A stretch of DNA of 27,419 bases from PNAI01 sp964575715 (GCA_964575715.1 CAZNSG010000051.1:1-27419), one strand, 5' to 3'. Positions 7,841-15,060 are shown, counted from the stretch's first letter. Notes: generated by a model from the sequence alone, not told the origin. Translations and numbers: made by a program.

Positions 7841-8782
7841 TCAAGGCCGATCGGTGGATTCCAGATTGCCGGCCCTGCATCGACAACACGATTCGTCACA
7901 GGGGCGCGCTTCGGCCGGCAGGAACCAAGGTTTGACGCTTACGCCGCGCTGCAGCGAGTACATGTAAAAAATCGGCAGGCGGTTTGGAAACAGGATGCGG
8001 AATTTGCTGCTATTGAAAGTCAAGAAGATCGCGTTGGGAAATGAAAGTTCGACCGCGCGTTTTTCGACCATGTTCATGTGAAAATATTTCAGCGCGCCTT
8101 GTTCGGCGGAGTCATGGCCGCGATACCATTTCATCGCGCTGGCCGAGAGAGTCGCAAGCATGTCGTCCGGTACATTGTCACCAAGCACAAAGTCTTCCGC
8201 TTGCGCTTGTGTCGTTTCGATGAGTTGGCCGAGCCAACAACAGTCGAAACCGCGCCGGTGCGCCTGGCCTTCGATGGCGGTGAAATATGTGCGGATGGCA
8301 ATATCCGAATAGCCATTTAATCGGGCATGCGTATTGGTGAAAATCAATTTCACCGCCGCGCCTGGCTCGTATACGGCGGAAACCCGGTGCGCCAAGGCCG
8401 CAAGATAATCGAGGCACTTCGCATCCGGATCATCATGTCCGCAGCGCGGGCCCTTTCCCCAATACAAAACAAATGGAATCGGCCGCCGGTGCACGACGGC
8501 ATCAGCAATGATCCGCAACATCAAATGCGGATTGGAGGGCTGTTCGCGCTTGAAAGCCCAGGTATTGAAGGACCGCAGTATCTGCTCGGGATCAATCCGC
8601 TTGGCGGAAGAAATTTCGGGCGATCGATTATTCGAGGATCGATCCGAATTGAGCGTGGTGGAGCGCATTCCCTCAATTCGGCGAACAGGTGCAGCGCGGA
8701 GAACGTGATCGCGCGGGCCGTGGTCTTGAGCCGTCGTGCGCGACAACGGATCGTCAGCAATCAACGCACGATAATCTGACAT
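7841..8782 (-). CDS. Unidentified protein, possibly a divergent PvcA/DIT1 (isonitrile synthase)-like enzyme
   Basis: 313 residues from the ATG at 8782, which has AAGG 7 bases upstream; an ATG at 8668 has its purine run too close. The first ~75 residues are polar and poorly conserved-looking. The core reads RRPIPFVLYWGKGPR, then DPDAKCLDYLAAL, VYEPGAAVKLIFTNTHARLNG, and near the end FPNAIFLTFNS plus VKPWFL. The order (a FVL strand, a loop with Lys, a PDxxxxxxL helix, a Y-PGA-x-hydrophobic strand with a following Asp/Asn-Thr-His, a late FPxAI strand) recalls the PvcA/DIT1 family that makes isonitriles from tyrosine or tryptophan, but the catalytic residues cannot be aligned by eye. The C-terminus has a Cys cluster (CDESCCRC). 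It heads the operon with pxpB, 33 bases away. Function unproven. Confidence 0.6.
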   Translation of the reverse strand: MSDYRALIADDPLSRTTAQDHGPRDHVLRAAPVRRIEGMRSTTLNSDRSSNNRSPEISSAKRIDPEQILRSFNTWAFKREQPSNPHLMLRIIADAVVHRRPIPFVLYWGKGPRCGHDDPDAKCLDYLAALAHRVSAVYEPGAAVKLIFTNTHARLNGYSDIAIRTYFTAIEGQAHRRGFDCCWLGQLIETTQAQAEDFVLGDNVPDDMLATLSASAMKWYRGHDSAEQGALKYFHMNMVEKRAVELSFPNAIFLTFNSSKFRILFPNRLPIFYMYSLQRGVSVKPWFLPAEARPCDESCCRCRAGNLESTDRP

Positions 8783-8828
8783 GCCGCACCTTACGCGCCG
8801 TGGCCCCACAGCAAATTTACGATTTGTT

Positions 8829-8857
8829 AATAACAATTAAACGACACGCGACGTCAA
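8829..8857 (-). promoter_or_regulatory. Possible promoter of the minus-strand operon
   Basis: On the minus strand TTGACG (8857-8852) is followed after 17 bases by GTTATT (8834-8829), in an AT-rich stretch 45 bases upstream of the ATG at 8782. The -35 match is good; the -10 match is weak. Confidence 0.25.
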
Positions 8858-9594
8858 ACTTTATTAATCTTCGTTAGCTCACAAAAAGAATTAAGGTTAA
8901 CTTTTCGGTGTGCAGGCCGGTATGCGACACATTCATTCCCTGCAAACGCCATTATCGAGATTGGAATTTTATTTTTGCGCGCGATGTTGACGCGCTCGCG
9001 CATGTTCGCGCTCACTCAGCGCGCAGTCGTCCAATTTTGGCACACATCGTCACACGCAGGTCCGAGCGCTGCGCATGTTTGGCGTTCGTCTGATCGGTGT
9101 TCGGCTGTTCGGTGATCGGCGCGGACAGATTGAAGCGGGCATTGATCTCGCCGCGTGGCACTCTGATCCGAAGACATCTGTCCCCATCTTAAACGGCGAG
9201 CCATGCCGAAGATTTTTTTATCGGCTCGACACTGCCGCGATCCAGGCGCGGCTTGCGCGATCCAAGCATGACCGAGCGCATGATAAAGTTCGGCATGGTC
9301 GTGCAGGAGAACGGCACCGCGCACTACCAAAAGTTCATGTTGGACGACATGGAGCGTTATGCCGTTTGGGTCCGCAAGCTGAACTTGCAGGGCAAGTAAG
9401 AGGCGAAGGCACGCGGAAAATCAGCGTCGATAGTACTACCGTACCCCCGTGAACGACGGGCGAAAGGCGGCGCAGGCAGAAAACCATGGCCACGGGGTCA
9501 TTGCAGAAGAATGTCGGTGCGTATATGTCCGGGGGGCTAGGCACGCTTGAGTGCAGACTGTATCGTAAGCGATCAATATTGGAGACAAGAGACA
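8858..9594. other. Intergenic stretch between divergent genes
   Basis: AT-rich at the left end (8858-8910, promoter-like), then GC-rich without a convincing gene. It contains the receptor-gene remnant described separately (about 9202-9399) and, at the right, the untranslated leader of the cold-shock gene. A longer frame at 9075-9452 has Arg/His-rich composition and no domain, and is taken as chance. Confidence 0.45.
9202..9399 (+). pseudogene. C-terminal remnant of a periplasmic solute-receptor gene (TctC/Bug-like)
   Basis: In one frame an in-frame stop at 9190-9192 is followed by an open stretch whose last 43 codons (ATG 9268 to TAA 9399) read like the tail of a tripartite tricarboxylate transporter receptor: LRDPSMTERMIKFG, then YQKFMLDDMERYAVWVRKL. 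Just upstream, a neighbouring frame reads DTAAIQARLA, which would fit the same family if one frameshift is allowed. No body of the gene is found further upstream, so I read this as a decayed end piece. The family assignment is by style only; it could also be a fragment of another binding protein. Confidence 0.4.
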
Positions 9595-9801
9595 ATGGCT
9601 ACAGGCACCGTGAAGTGGTTCAATCCGACAAAGGGTTATGGGTTCATCCAGCCGGCAGGCGGCGGCGGCAAGGACGTTTTCGTCCATATTTCGGCCGTTG
9701 AGCAGGCTGGTTTGAGCTCGCTGAATGAGGGACAATCGATCGAGTATGAGATCGAGAGCAGCCGCGGCAAGGAGTCTGCGGTAAGGCTCAAGGTCAAGTG
9801 A
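9595..9801 (+). CDS. CspA-family cold-shock protein
   Basis: 68 residues from the ATG at 9595, with GGAG at 9581 and AAGAGA nearer to the start. It has the full cold-shock fold with both RNA-binding motifs, KGYGFIQ (RNP1) and VFVHIS (RNP2), and the usual MATGTVKWFN opening. The loop between them carries a GGGG run. Such proteins bind single-stranded RNA and DNA and melt secondary structure in mRNA; many are constitutive in alphaproteobacteria, so cold induction cannot be assumed. The frame could extend to 9547 but that adds residues unlike the family. The gene is monocistronic. Confidence 0.95.
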   Translation: MATGTVKWFNPTKGYGFIQPAGGGGKDVFVHISAVEQAGLSSLNEGQSIEYEIESSRGKESAVRLKVK

Positions 9802-9984
9802 GCGATCACTAACAGCACGGGGCACGCGCTAACTGCCTCCTGACAGCATAAAAATGAAAATGGCCCCCGACTGGCCTGACGGATATTTGCCGGCGGGATG
9901 GGGGGCTATCGTATTGCTGCGGCCTGATTTGGGGCCCTATTGCTTTTGATGTAATCTGAGCGGGGCAATAGCCTCTTGTTTTAG

Positions 9985-10395
9985 TATGATCCCTCGGGTC
10001 AAGCCCGAGGACATGCTTTTCCGACCTTCCTTCGCCCGCCGACCTTGCTTCGCCCGCCGAAGCGGCTGCTTCGGCGGAGTAGGCTCGCGAAGGCGGAAAA
10101 CCGGTTTCCACCACGCGGAACTCGGGCTTGCCCGAGTTCCGAAATATAGCGCGCAGGAAGTCGGGTAAACCCGACTTCCGGTATCATAGGCGAGCGAAGC
10201 GACGCCGTCCTGCGGACGGCTATGGGCGAGCCCTCGGGTCTTGCCGGAGTTCACCCTTGGGCTTGCCGAAGGCAAGACCCGAGGGGCAAGCCCAATTAGG
10301 GCGTACACGCCCGTCTTCGACGGGCTATGGACAGGCTCCGCGACACCGTCCTGCGGACGGCTATGGTCCGAGGGCAGGCTTTTTCGGGATCATGC
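9985..10395. repeat. Composite palindromic intergenic element (nested hairpins with inverted ends)
   Basis: The ends are inverted: ATGATCCC at 9986-9993 and GGGATCAT at 10386-10393. Inside are perfect stems at 9992-9998/10004-10010, 10055-10063/10068-10076, 10117-10126/10131-10140 (10 bp), 10156-10166/10169-10179 (11 bp), 10204-10210/10214-10220, 10232-10245/10271-10284 (14 bp), 10257-10267/10285-10295 (11 bp, overlapping the last) and 10309-10315/10319-10325. There is an 18-bp tandem repeat (10021-10038, 10039-10056, one mismatch) and a 21-bp direct repeat (10205-10225, 10346-10366). Pieces such as ATGCTTTTCCG, GGAAAACCGGTTTCCAC and TTTTCGGGATCATGC resemble the dispersed palindromic repeats common in Bradyrhizobium-type genomes, here apparently split by further hairpins. 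Confidence 0.8.
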
Positions 10396-10450
10396 ACCAA
10401 GCGTAGCAGAGCACGGCCACAGCGCCGATGATCCAAAATCCCAAGCACAT
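10361..10450 (-). CDS. Possible 29-residue membrane peptide
   Basis: ATG at 10450 opens a 29-codon frame: about 20 hydrophobic residues with three Cys (MCLGFWIIGAVAVLCYAWCM) and a basic tail (IPKKPALGP), the look of a single-pass membrane peptide. Its last third is made by the right end of the palindromic element. There is no clear ribosome binding site, so it may be chance. Confidence 0.15.
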   Translation of the reverse strand: MCLGFWIIGAVAVLCYAWCMIPKKPALGP

Positions 10451-10591
10451 AGAACAATAATTCGATCTTTACTCGTCACTGGCGGCGAGCGGGCTATCTT
10501 GACCCGATATCAACCTTCGCGGTCGCAATCATGCGTCCGACATCCCGCATGAAATTTGTGGTGTGGAACGCACGTTGCTTGTCGAAGTGCG

Positions 10592-11356
10592 TCATTGCCA
10601 CGGGCAATAGGCCACGCAGTGAAATTCTGTCGGGCCCTCAAGCGTCGGCACCTCCTGCCATTGGAGTTGGCAGCCGTCGTAGGTCAGCCCTTCGCAATAA
10701 GGAGCCGGAGCGTCGATGTAGGCATAGGGGTAATAGAGTGCGGAGCCGTACATAATGGCGCCAAGCGCGCCCAGGCCCACGAATGTTCGCCAATAACCGC
10801 CGCGATGCGCGCGATAACTGCCCCGCCAGACTGAATAATTCCGACCGGCGATCATTGCCCTGTTGGCGCCCCGGATGGATACGGCACCCGCTCTACCTCC
10901 ATCAGGGCCAACAAACCTTGGTCCACCGCTTCCCGGACTAACAAACCTCGGTCCACCGCTTCCCGGGGCGACAAACTTCGGACCATCAGTCCTCGGGACG
11001 AATACTTTCGGAGCACCCCCTTGGTCAAAATTTCGTGGGCCCTGAAAACGCGCCGGATCGCGCGGCGTTACCACATTCGTCGGACCTCGTGGTGTTACTA
11101 CCTGCGCCGGACCGCGCGGTGTTACCACCTGCGCCGGACCACGCGGCGTTACCACTGCCGGACCGCGCGGTGCGGTTTGGGCCGGGCTGCCCTTTCTCTG
11201 CTGGTCCGCCTGCGCCAATATTATCGGCATATACGGCATCACGGCCCCCGAACGATCCGGCGTCGATTGCGCGGCACCGTCGGAAACGGAGCCAAATACG
11301 CCTGCGGCGGCCAGTGTTACCGTCGTCAGCAAGGCCAATCCGAGTCCTCGCACCAT
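10592..11356 (-). CDS. Secreted repeat protein with four-cysteine C-terminus, function unknown
   Basis: 254 residues; ATG at 11356 with AGGAG 6 bases upstream. Residues 1-30 form a signal peptide (AAQ end). Residues 62-103 contain about four and a half copies of a 9-residue repeat (VVTPRGPAQ), and 125-154 three copies of a 10-residue repeat (GSGGPRFVSP type). A tyrosine/glycine-rich part with a hydrophobic stretch (192-213) follows, then a tail with Cys221, 229, 247 and 251, probably two disulfides in the periplasm. The architecture suggests a cell-envelope or surface protein with a flexible basic Pro/Gly stalk. No family is recognised. It is transcribed divergently from pqqA. Confidence 0.75.
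   Translation of the reverse strand: MVRGLGLALLTTVTLAAAGVFGSVSDGAAQSTPDRSGAVMPYMPIILAQADQQRKGSPAQTAPRGPAVVTPRGPAQVVTPRGPAQVVTPRGPTNVVTPRDPARFQGPRNFDQGGAPKVFVPRTDGPKFVAPGSGGPRFVSPGSGGPRFVGPDGGRAGAVSIRGANRAMIAGRNYSVWRGSYRAHRGGYWRTFVGLGALGAIMYGSALYYPYAYIDAPAPYCEGLTYDGCQLQWQEVPTLEGPTEFHCVAYCPWQ
10895..10984 (-). repeat. 30-bp in-gene repeats (10-residue units)
   Basis: Three consecutive units encode GPKFVAPGSG, GPRFVSPGSG and GPRFVGPDGG within the secreted repeat protein. Confidence 0.7.
11048..11176 (-). repeat. 27-bp in-gene tandem repeats (9-residue units)
   Basis: Four to five units encode VVTPRGPAQ and variants. The DNA units are near-identical in the middle of the array, so copy number is likely to vary between strains. 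Confidence 0.75.
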
Positions 11357-11884
11357 GCTAATCTCCTATCGATTGTCGATCGCGAATGCTCATACTCAAT
11401 ACTGACTAACCTTAGCTACTGTGGAATTGCAGAGAACCGACCAGCTTTTTCGCCCTGAGCATTTCTCATCTTTCGCTTGCTCACGGCAAGCTGCCCATTA
11501 GGCTTCGATATTAGACCACTCTTTCGGCGCTGCCACCCAATGTTTTATTACGTATTGACCTTCGCACACCGCGTTTCGACGCATGTACGCGCCGGGGGTG
11601 GATGCTCCGGTAACAGGACTTGGTATAGACGAAGACCGCTCCGGATGCCCTAGCCGCCGATCGGCCTGTCGGCCAACGGACATTGAATTGGGAAACCGTG
11701 AATTGAAGAGCCAACCATGCTTGAACCCCCATGATAGGGGCATTTGCCGCGGTCGGGGGAGAGCCTCTTGTATGCCTCTTGCCTCGCCGTTTCCAAAGGC
11801 CGTAAAGTACAGTATTGATAGCAATCAGGATGATGGTCTGCCGTGACTGGCGTCCCGGCGCTGTCTACAGAGGGAAAACGAGCT
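11357..11884. other. Intergenic region between divergent genes; holds the pqq promoter by position
   Basis: 528 bases with no convincing gene (frames such as 11498-11824 minus lack a ribosome binding site and a family). The promoter for pqqA must lie here or in the region; a weak TTGCCT-18-TAAAGT pair is visible near 11782-11811, which I would not rely on. No riboswitch or operator is recognised. Confidence 0.35.
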
Positions 11885-11962
11885 ATGGCCTGGACAACAC
11901 CGACCCTTATCGAGATTTGCATCGGCCTCGAAATCAACGGCTATCTGCCGGCCGAGTTCTGA
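11885..11962 (+). CDS. pqqA: Coenzyme PQQ precursor peptide PqqA
   Basis: A 25-residue peptide missed by ordinary length cut-offs: it starts MAWTTPTLIEI and ends NGYLPAEF. The PQQ signature Glu-x3-Tyr is present (Glu16 and Tyr20). These two residues are cross-linked by PqqE and become the carbon and nitrogen skeleton of pyrroloquinoline quinone, with PqqD presenting the peptide. GAGGG lies 10 bases upstream of the ATG. It sits 32 bases before pqqB, at the head of a pqqABCDE operon, which confirms the call. The sequence around the Glu-Tyr pair is less basic than in the Klebsiella peptide, and a Cys is present at position 12. Confidence 0.95.
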   Translation: MAWTTPTLIEICIGLEINGYLPAEF

Positions 11963-11994
11963 TTTTTCGTACTTTTTATCGACGGCCCCGGTGA

Positions 11995-12900
11995 ATGGGC
12001 CGATTGACAGCCATTGTCCTCGGTGCGGCGGCGGGCGGTGGCTTTCCGCAGTGGAATTGCTTTTGTCCGGTGTGCCGCCTTGCCTGGGCCGGCGATGCGC
12101 GCGTCAAACGGCGTACGCAGGCGAGCCTCGCCATAAGCGCCGATGCCCGCCACTGGATACTGCTCAACGCCTCTCCCGATTTGAGCGCTCAGTTGCATGC
12201 GACCCCAGAGTTGCGGCCGCGCCTGGGTCCGCGCGACAGTCCGATCGCAGCTGTCGTGCTGACGGGCGCAGAAGTCGACCAGGCCGCCGGGTTGCTCACC
12301 CTGCGCGAGCGGCAGCCGTTCTCACTCCATGCCACCGAAGAGACGCTTGCCGCCTTGTCAGCCAATCCCATGTTCAATGTGTTGGCTCCCGATGTGGTGG
12401 CACGTGTTGCCATTCGCGCGGGCGGGACCTTCGCGCTGCCCGGCGGTATTGACGCTGAGATTTTTGCCGTACCCGGCAAAGTCCCCCTCTATATGGAAGG
12501 CGAGAAACCGCACCTCGCCCGCGAAGACGGCGCCAATGTGGGGATCGCACTTTCCGCGGGAGGCGGCCGGCTGCTTTACGTGCCGAGCGCTGCCGCGGTA
12601 ACTCCAGCGCTCGCAGCGCGGTTCAAGCATGCGGATATGGTTTTTTTCGATGGTACGCTCTTCACCGACGATGAAATGATTGCGTCCGGAACCGGGGCCA
12701 AGACCGGCCGTCGCATGGGTCACATGCCGATCGACGGTGAGGCCGGCTCGCTTGCGGCGCTCTCCGGGCTGGGAGCGCGGCGTATCTATGTCCACATCAA
12801 CAATACCAACCCAATCCTCATTCAAGGGTCGGCGGAACGGGGTAAAGTGGAGACCGCCGGTTGGGAAATTGCCGAGGACGGCATGAAGGTCGAATTGTGA
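11995..12900 (+). CDS. pqqB: PQQ biosynthesis protein PqqB (metallo-beta-lactamase fold)
   Basis: 301 residues, full length. The family opening GAAAGGGFPQWNC is present with the zinc-binding cysteines of NCFCPVC (Cys22, 24, 27), followed by LLNASPDL, the GRRMGHMPIDG segment and YVHINNTNP near the end. PqqB is thought to hydroxylate the cross-linked Glu-Tyr intermediate before PqqC acts. One oddity: the usual DAEIDHTAGLL-type segment reads GAEVDQAAGLL, so a commonly conserved His is Gln. The ribosome binding site before the ATG at 11995 is weak. The stop overlaps the pqqC GTG. Confidence 0.95.
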   Translation: MGRLTAIVLGAAAGGGFPQWNCFCPVCRLAWAGDARVKRRTQASLAISADARHWILLNASPDLSAQLHATPELRPRLGPRDSPIAAVVLTGAEVDQAAGLLTLRERQPFSLHATEETLAALSANPMFNVLAPDVVARVAIRAGGTFALPGGIDAEIFAVPGKVPLYMEGEKPHLAREDGANVGIALSAGGGRLLYVPSAAAVTPALAARFKHADMVFFDGTLFTDDEMIASGTGAKTGRRMGHMPIDGEAGSLAALSGLGARRIYVHINNTNPILIQGSAERGKVETAGWEIAEDGMKVEL

Positions 12901-13637
12901 AACTCTTGAGCCCGGACGAACTGGAAGCCGCACTACGCGATATCGGCGCGCGCCGTTATCACCGAGCGCATCCGTTCCATCATCTTCTGCATGGCGGCAA
13001 GTGCAGCAAGGGACAGGTCCAGGCCTGGGCGCTCAACCGCTATTATTATCAGGCGATGATCCCGGTGAAGGATGCAAGCCTGATCGCCCGTTGCCACGAC
13101 CCGGACATTCGCCGCGAATGGCGCCGCCGCTTGGTCGATCACGATGGCGAGAAGCCGGACGAAGGCGGCATCGCGCGCTGGCTGAAATTGACGACAGGGC
13201 TCGGGCTCGATCGCGACTATGTCGTTTCGCTTGCAGGCATTCTTCCGGCGACGCGGTTTGCGGTCGAGGCGTATGTGCATTTCGTGCGCGAGAAGACGCT
13301 GCTGGAAGCCATCGCCTCATCGCTCACCGAATTGTTCTCACCAACCATCATCAGCGAGCGCATGGAAGGGATGCTCAAGAACTACAAATTCATCACGGCC
13401 GAGACGATGGCCTATTTCTCGATGCGGCCGCCACAGGCGCGCCAGGATTCGGATTTCGCGCTCGCCTATGTGAAGCAGCACGCCAAGACCATTGAGCAGC
13501 AGAAAGCGGTGCTGGCGGCCCTGGAATTCAAATGCGATATGCTGTGGGCGATGTGCGATGCGCTCCACTTCGCCTATGTCGTTCCGAAGCTGCCGCCGCC
13601 GGGCGCCTTCGTCCCGAAGGACCAGGCCCATGAGTGA
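12897..13637 (+). CDS. pqqC: Pyrroloquinoline-quinone synthase PqqC
   Basis: 246 residues from the GTG at 12897, which overlaps the pqqB TGA as GTGA and has AAGG 8 bases upstream. The frame is open further upstream, but that part lies inside pqqB. PqqC is a cofactor-free oxidase that closes the ring and performs the final eight-electron oxidation to PQQ. Family segments are intact: RYHRAHPFHHLLHGGKCS, QAWALNRYYYQAMIPVKDA, DHDGEKPDEGGIARWL, AYVHFVREKTLLEAIASSLTELFSP and YFSMRPPQARQDSDFAL. Confidence 0.97.
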   Translation: MKLLSPDELEAALRDIGARRYHRAHPFHHLLHGGKCSKGQVQAWALNRYYYQAMIPVKDASLIARCHDPDIRREWRRRLVDHDGEKPDEGGIARWLKLTTGLGLDRDYVVSLAGILPATRFAVEAYVHFVREKTLLEAIASSLTELFSPTIISERMEGMLKNYKFITAETMAYFSMRPPQARQDSDFALAYVKQHAKTIEQQKAVLAALEFKCDMLWAMCDALHFAYVVPKLPPPGAFVPKDQAHE

Positions 13638-13920
13638 GCCGGGCGCGGCATTCGCACTCGATGCCTGCCCGCGGCTGGCGCGCGGGGCACGGCTGGTGCA
13701 CAGCGAGGCGCAGGGCGGATGGGTTCTGCTCGCGCCTGAGCGCGTGTTCAAGGCCGACGCGATCGCCGTCGAAATCGTCAAGCGCTGTACCGGCGAGGCG
13801 ACGCTTGCGGCCATCGTCGATGATCTTGCCAAGACCTACAATGCACCGCGCGAGCGGATTCTAGCCGATGTGACGGTATTGCTACGCACGCTTGCGGACA
13901 AAAAGCTGCTGGAGGTGTGA
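13630..13920 (+). CDS. pqqD: PQQ peptide chaperone PqqD
   Basis: 96 residues from the ATG at 13630, which overlaps the pqqC end by 8 bases (ATGAGTGA). The domain carries the family pattern: PRLARGARLVHSEAQGGWVLL, APERVFKADAIAVEI, LAAIVDDLAKTYNAPRERI, and a final LRTLADKKLLEV. PqqD is a RiPP recognition element that binds the PqqA peptide and delivers it to the radical-SAM enzyme PqqE, encoded immediately downstream. In some alphaproteobacteria pqqC and pqqD are fused; here they are separate but coupled. Confidence 0.95.
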   Translation: MSEPGAAFALDACPRLARGARLVHSEAQGGWVLLAPERVFKADAIAVEIVKRCTGEATLAAIVDDLAKTYNAPRERILADVTVLLRTLADKKLLEV

Positions 13921-13921
13921 G

Positions 13922-15007
13922 GTGGCAGACCGTCCGGTGCCGCTGCAAAAACCGCTCGGTTTGCTGGCCGAACTCACGCACCGGTGCCCGCTCGGTTGTC
14001 CATATTGCTCGAACCCGCTCGCGCTCGAGCCGCGTGAGAGCGAGCTCGATACCGCGATCTGGGCGCGAGTATTTTGCGAGGCGGCGGCGCTCGGCGTGCT
14101 GCAAGTGCATCTCTCCGGCGGCGAACCCGGCGCGCGGCGCGATCTCGCCGAAATCACTGCGGCGGCTCATGATGCGGGGCTTTACACCAATCTGATTACT
14201 TCCGCGGTCGGCGTGACCGGCAACACGCTTGCCGCGCTGGTTAAGGCCGGTCTCGATCATGTGCAGATCTCCATCCAGGATAGCGAAGCGAAGTCGGCCG
14301 ACCGCATCGCGGGTTACGATGGCGCCTTCGCGCGCAAGCTCGCGTTGGCCCGCGAGGTGGTGCGCTTGAAGCTGCCGCTCACCGTGAATGCGGTCATGCA
14401 TCGCGCCAATATCGACCGCATCGCCGATTTGGTCGATCTTGCGCTCAACCTCGGCGCGAGCCGAGTCGAAATCGCGCATGCGCAATATTACGGCTGGGCG
14501 CTGAAGAATCGCCCGATGCTCATGCCGACACGCGCGCAAGTCGAGCGGGCGACGGTAATGGTGGACGATTTGCGCCGCCACCACCAAGGTGCGATCGTGA
14601 TCGATGCGGTGATTCCCGATTATCATGCGCGCTTCCCAAAGCCTTGCATGGGCGGCTGGGGGCGGCGCTCGCTCAATGTCGCGCCCGACGGCATGGTGCT
14701 GCCCTGCCACGCGGCACAAACCATTCCGGGTCTGAAATTTTGGTCGGTACGCGAACATTCGCTGGCCGACATCTGGGAGAATTCGCCCGCCTTCAACACC
14801 TTTCGCGGTACGGCCTGGATGCAAGAGCCCTGCGCGAATTGTCCGCGGCGGCTTGAGGATTTCGGCGGCTGCCGCTGCCAGGCCTACGCGCTTACCGGCG
14901 ATGCAGCGGCGACCGATCCGGTCTGCCATCTCTCGCCAAAGCATGCGCAGGTTGAGGCGCTGGCGGCCGTGCAGAACCCGTCAAACTACGTTTATCGGCG
15001 CATGTGA
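13922..15007 (+). CDS. pqqE: Radical SAM enzyme PqqE (PqqA peptide cyclase)
   Basis: 361 residues from the GTG at 13922, one base after the pqqD stop, with GGAGG 6 bases upstream; this start is preferred to the longer frame from 13892 that overlaps pqqD. The radical-SAM cluster motif CPLGCPYC (Cys22, 26, 29) and the SPASM domain (KPCMGGWGRRSLNVAPDG, VLPCHAAQTIPGL, EPCANCPRR, FGGCRCQAYALTGDAAATDPVC) are complete. It forms the carbon-carbon bond between Glu16 and Tyr20 of PqqA. Gene order pqqABCDE is the commonest one. Confidence 0.97.
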   Translation: MADRPVPLQKPLGLLAELTHRCPLGCPYCSNPLALEPRESELDTAIWARVFCEAAALGVLQVHLSGGEPGARRDLAEITAAAHDAGLYTNLITSAVGVTGNTLAALVKAGLDHVQISIQDSEAKSADRIAGYDGAFARKLALAREVVRLKLPLTVNAVMHRANIDRIADLVDLALNLGASRVEIAHAQYYGWALKNRPMLMPTRAQVERATVMVDDLRRHHQGAIVIDAVIPDYHARFPKPCMGGWGRRSLNVAPDGMVLPCHAAQTIPGLKFWSVREHSLADIWENSPAFNTFRGTAWMQEPCANCPRRLEDFGGCRCQAYALTGDAAATDPVCHLSPKHAQVEALAAVQNPSNYVYRRM

Positions 15008-15060
15008 CCGGATGCCGTTACCTGCCACGCGCTATTTCCCAATTGCACAGCGGGGGTGAA

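Larger units (their letters stand above)
9802..10591. other. Intergenic region dominated by a palindromic mosaic element
   Basis: 790 bases with no convincing gene. A loose GC-rich fold (GGCCCCC near 9860 with GGGGGGC near 9902) lies after the csp gene; on the minus strand it is followed by ATTTTCATTTTT and might terminate minus-strand transcripts. 9985-10395 is filled with palindromes (separate entry). 10396-10591 looks unremarkable except for a 29-codon minus-strand frame at 10361-10450. Confidence 0.5.

Noticed and set aside
8821..8900. CtrA-type binding sites in the AT-rich divergent region
   Set aside because: TTAA pairs are present but spaced by 6 rather than the 7 bases of the TTAA-N7-TTAA consensus, so the match is not convincing.
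9985..10395. CRISPR array
   Set aside because: The repeats are inverted, unequal and not separated by regular spacers, and there are no cas genes.
13778..14944. 388-codon open frame antisense to pqqE
   Set aside because: It covers pqqD and pqqE in antisense, both of which have clear family motifs; long antisense frames are expected in GC-rich DNA.
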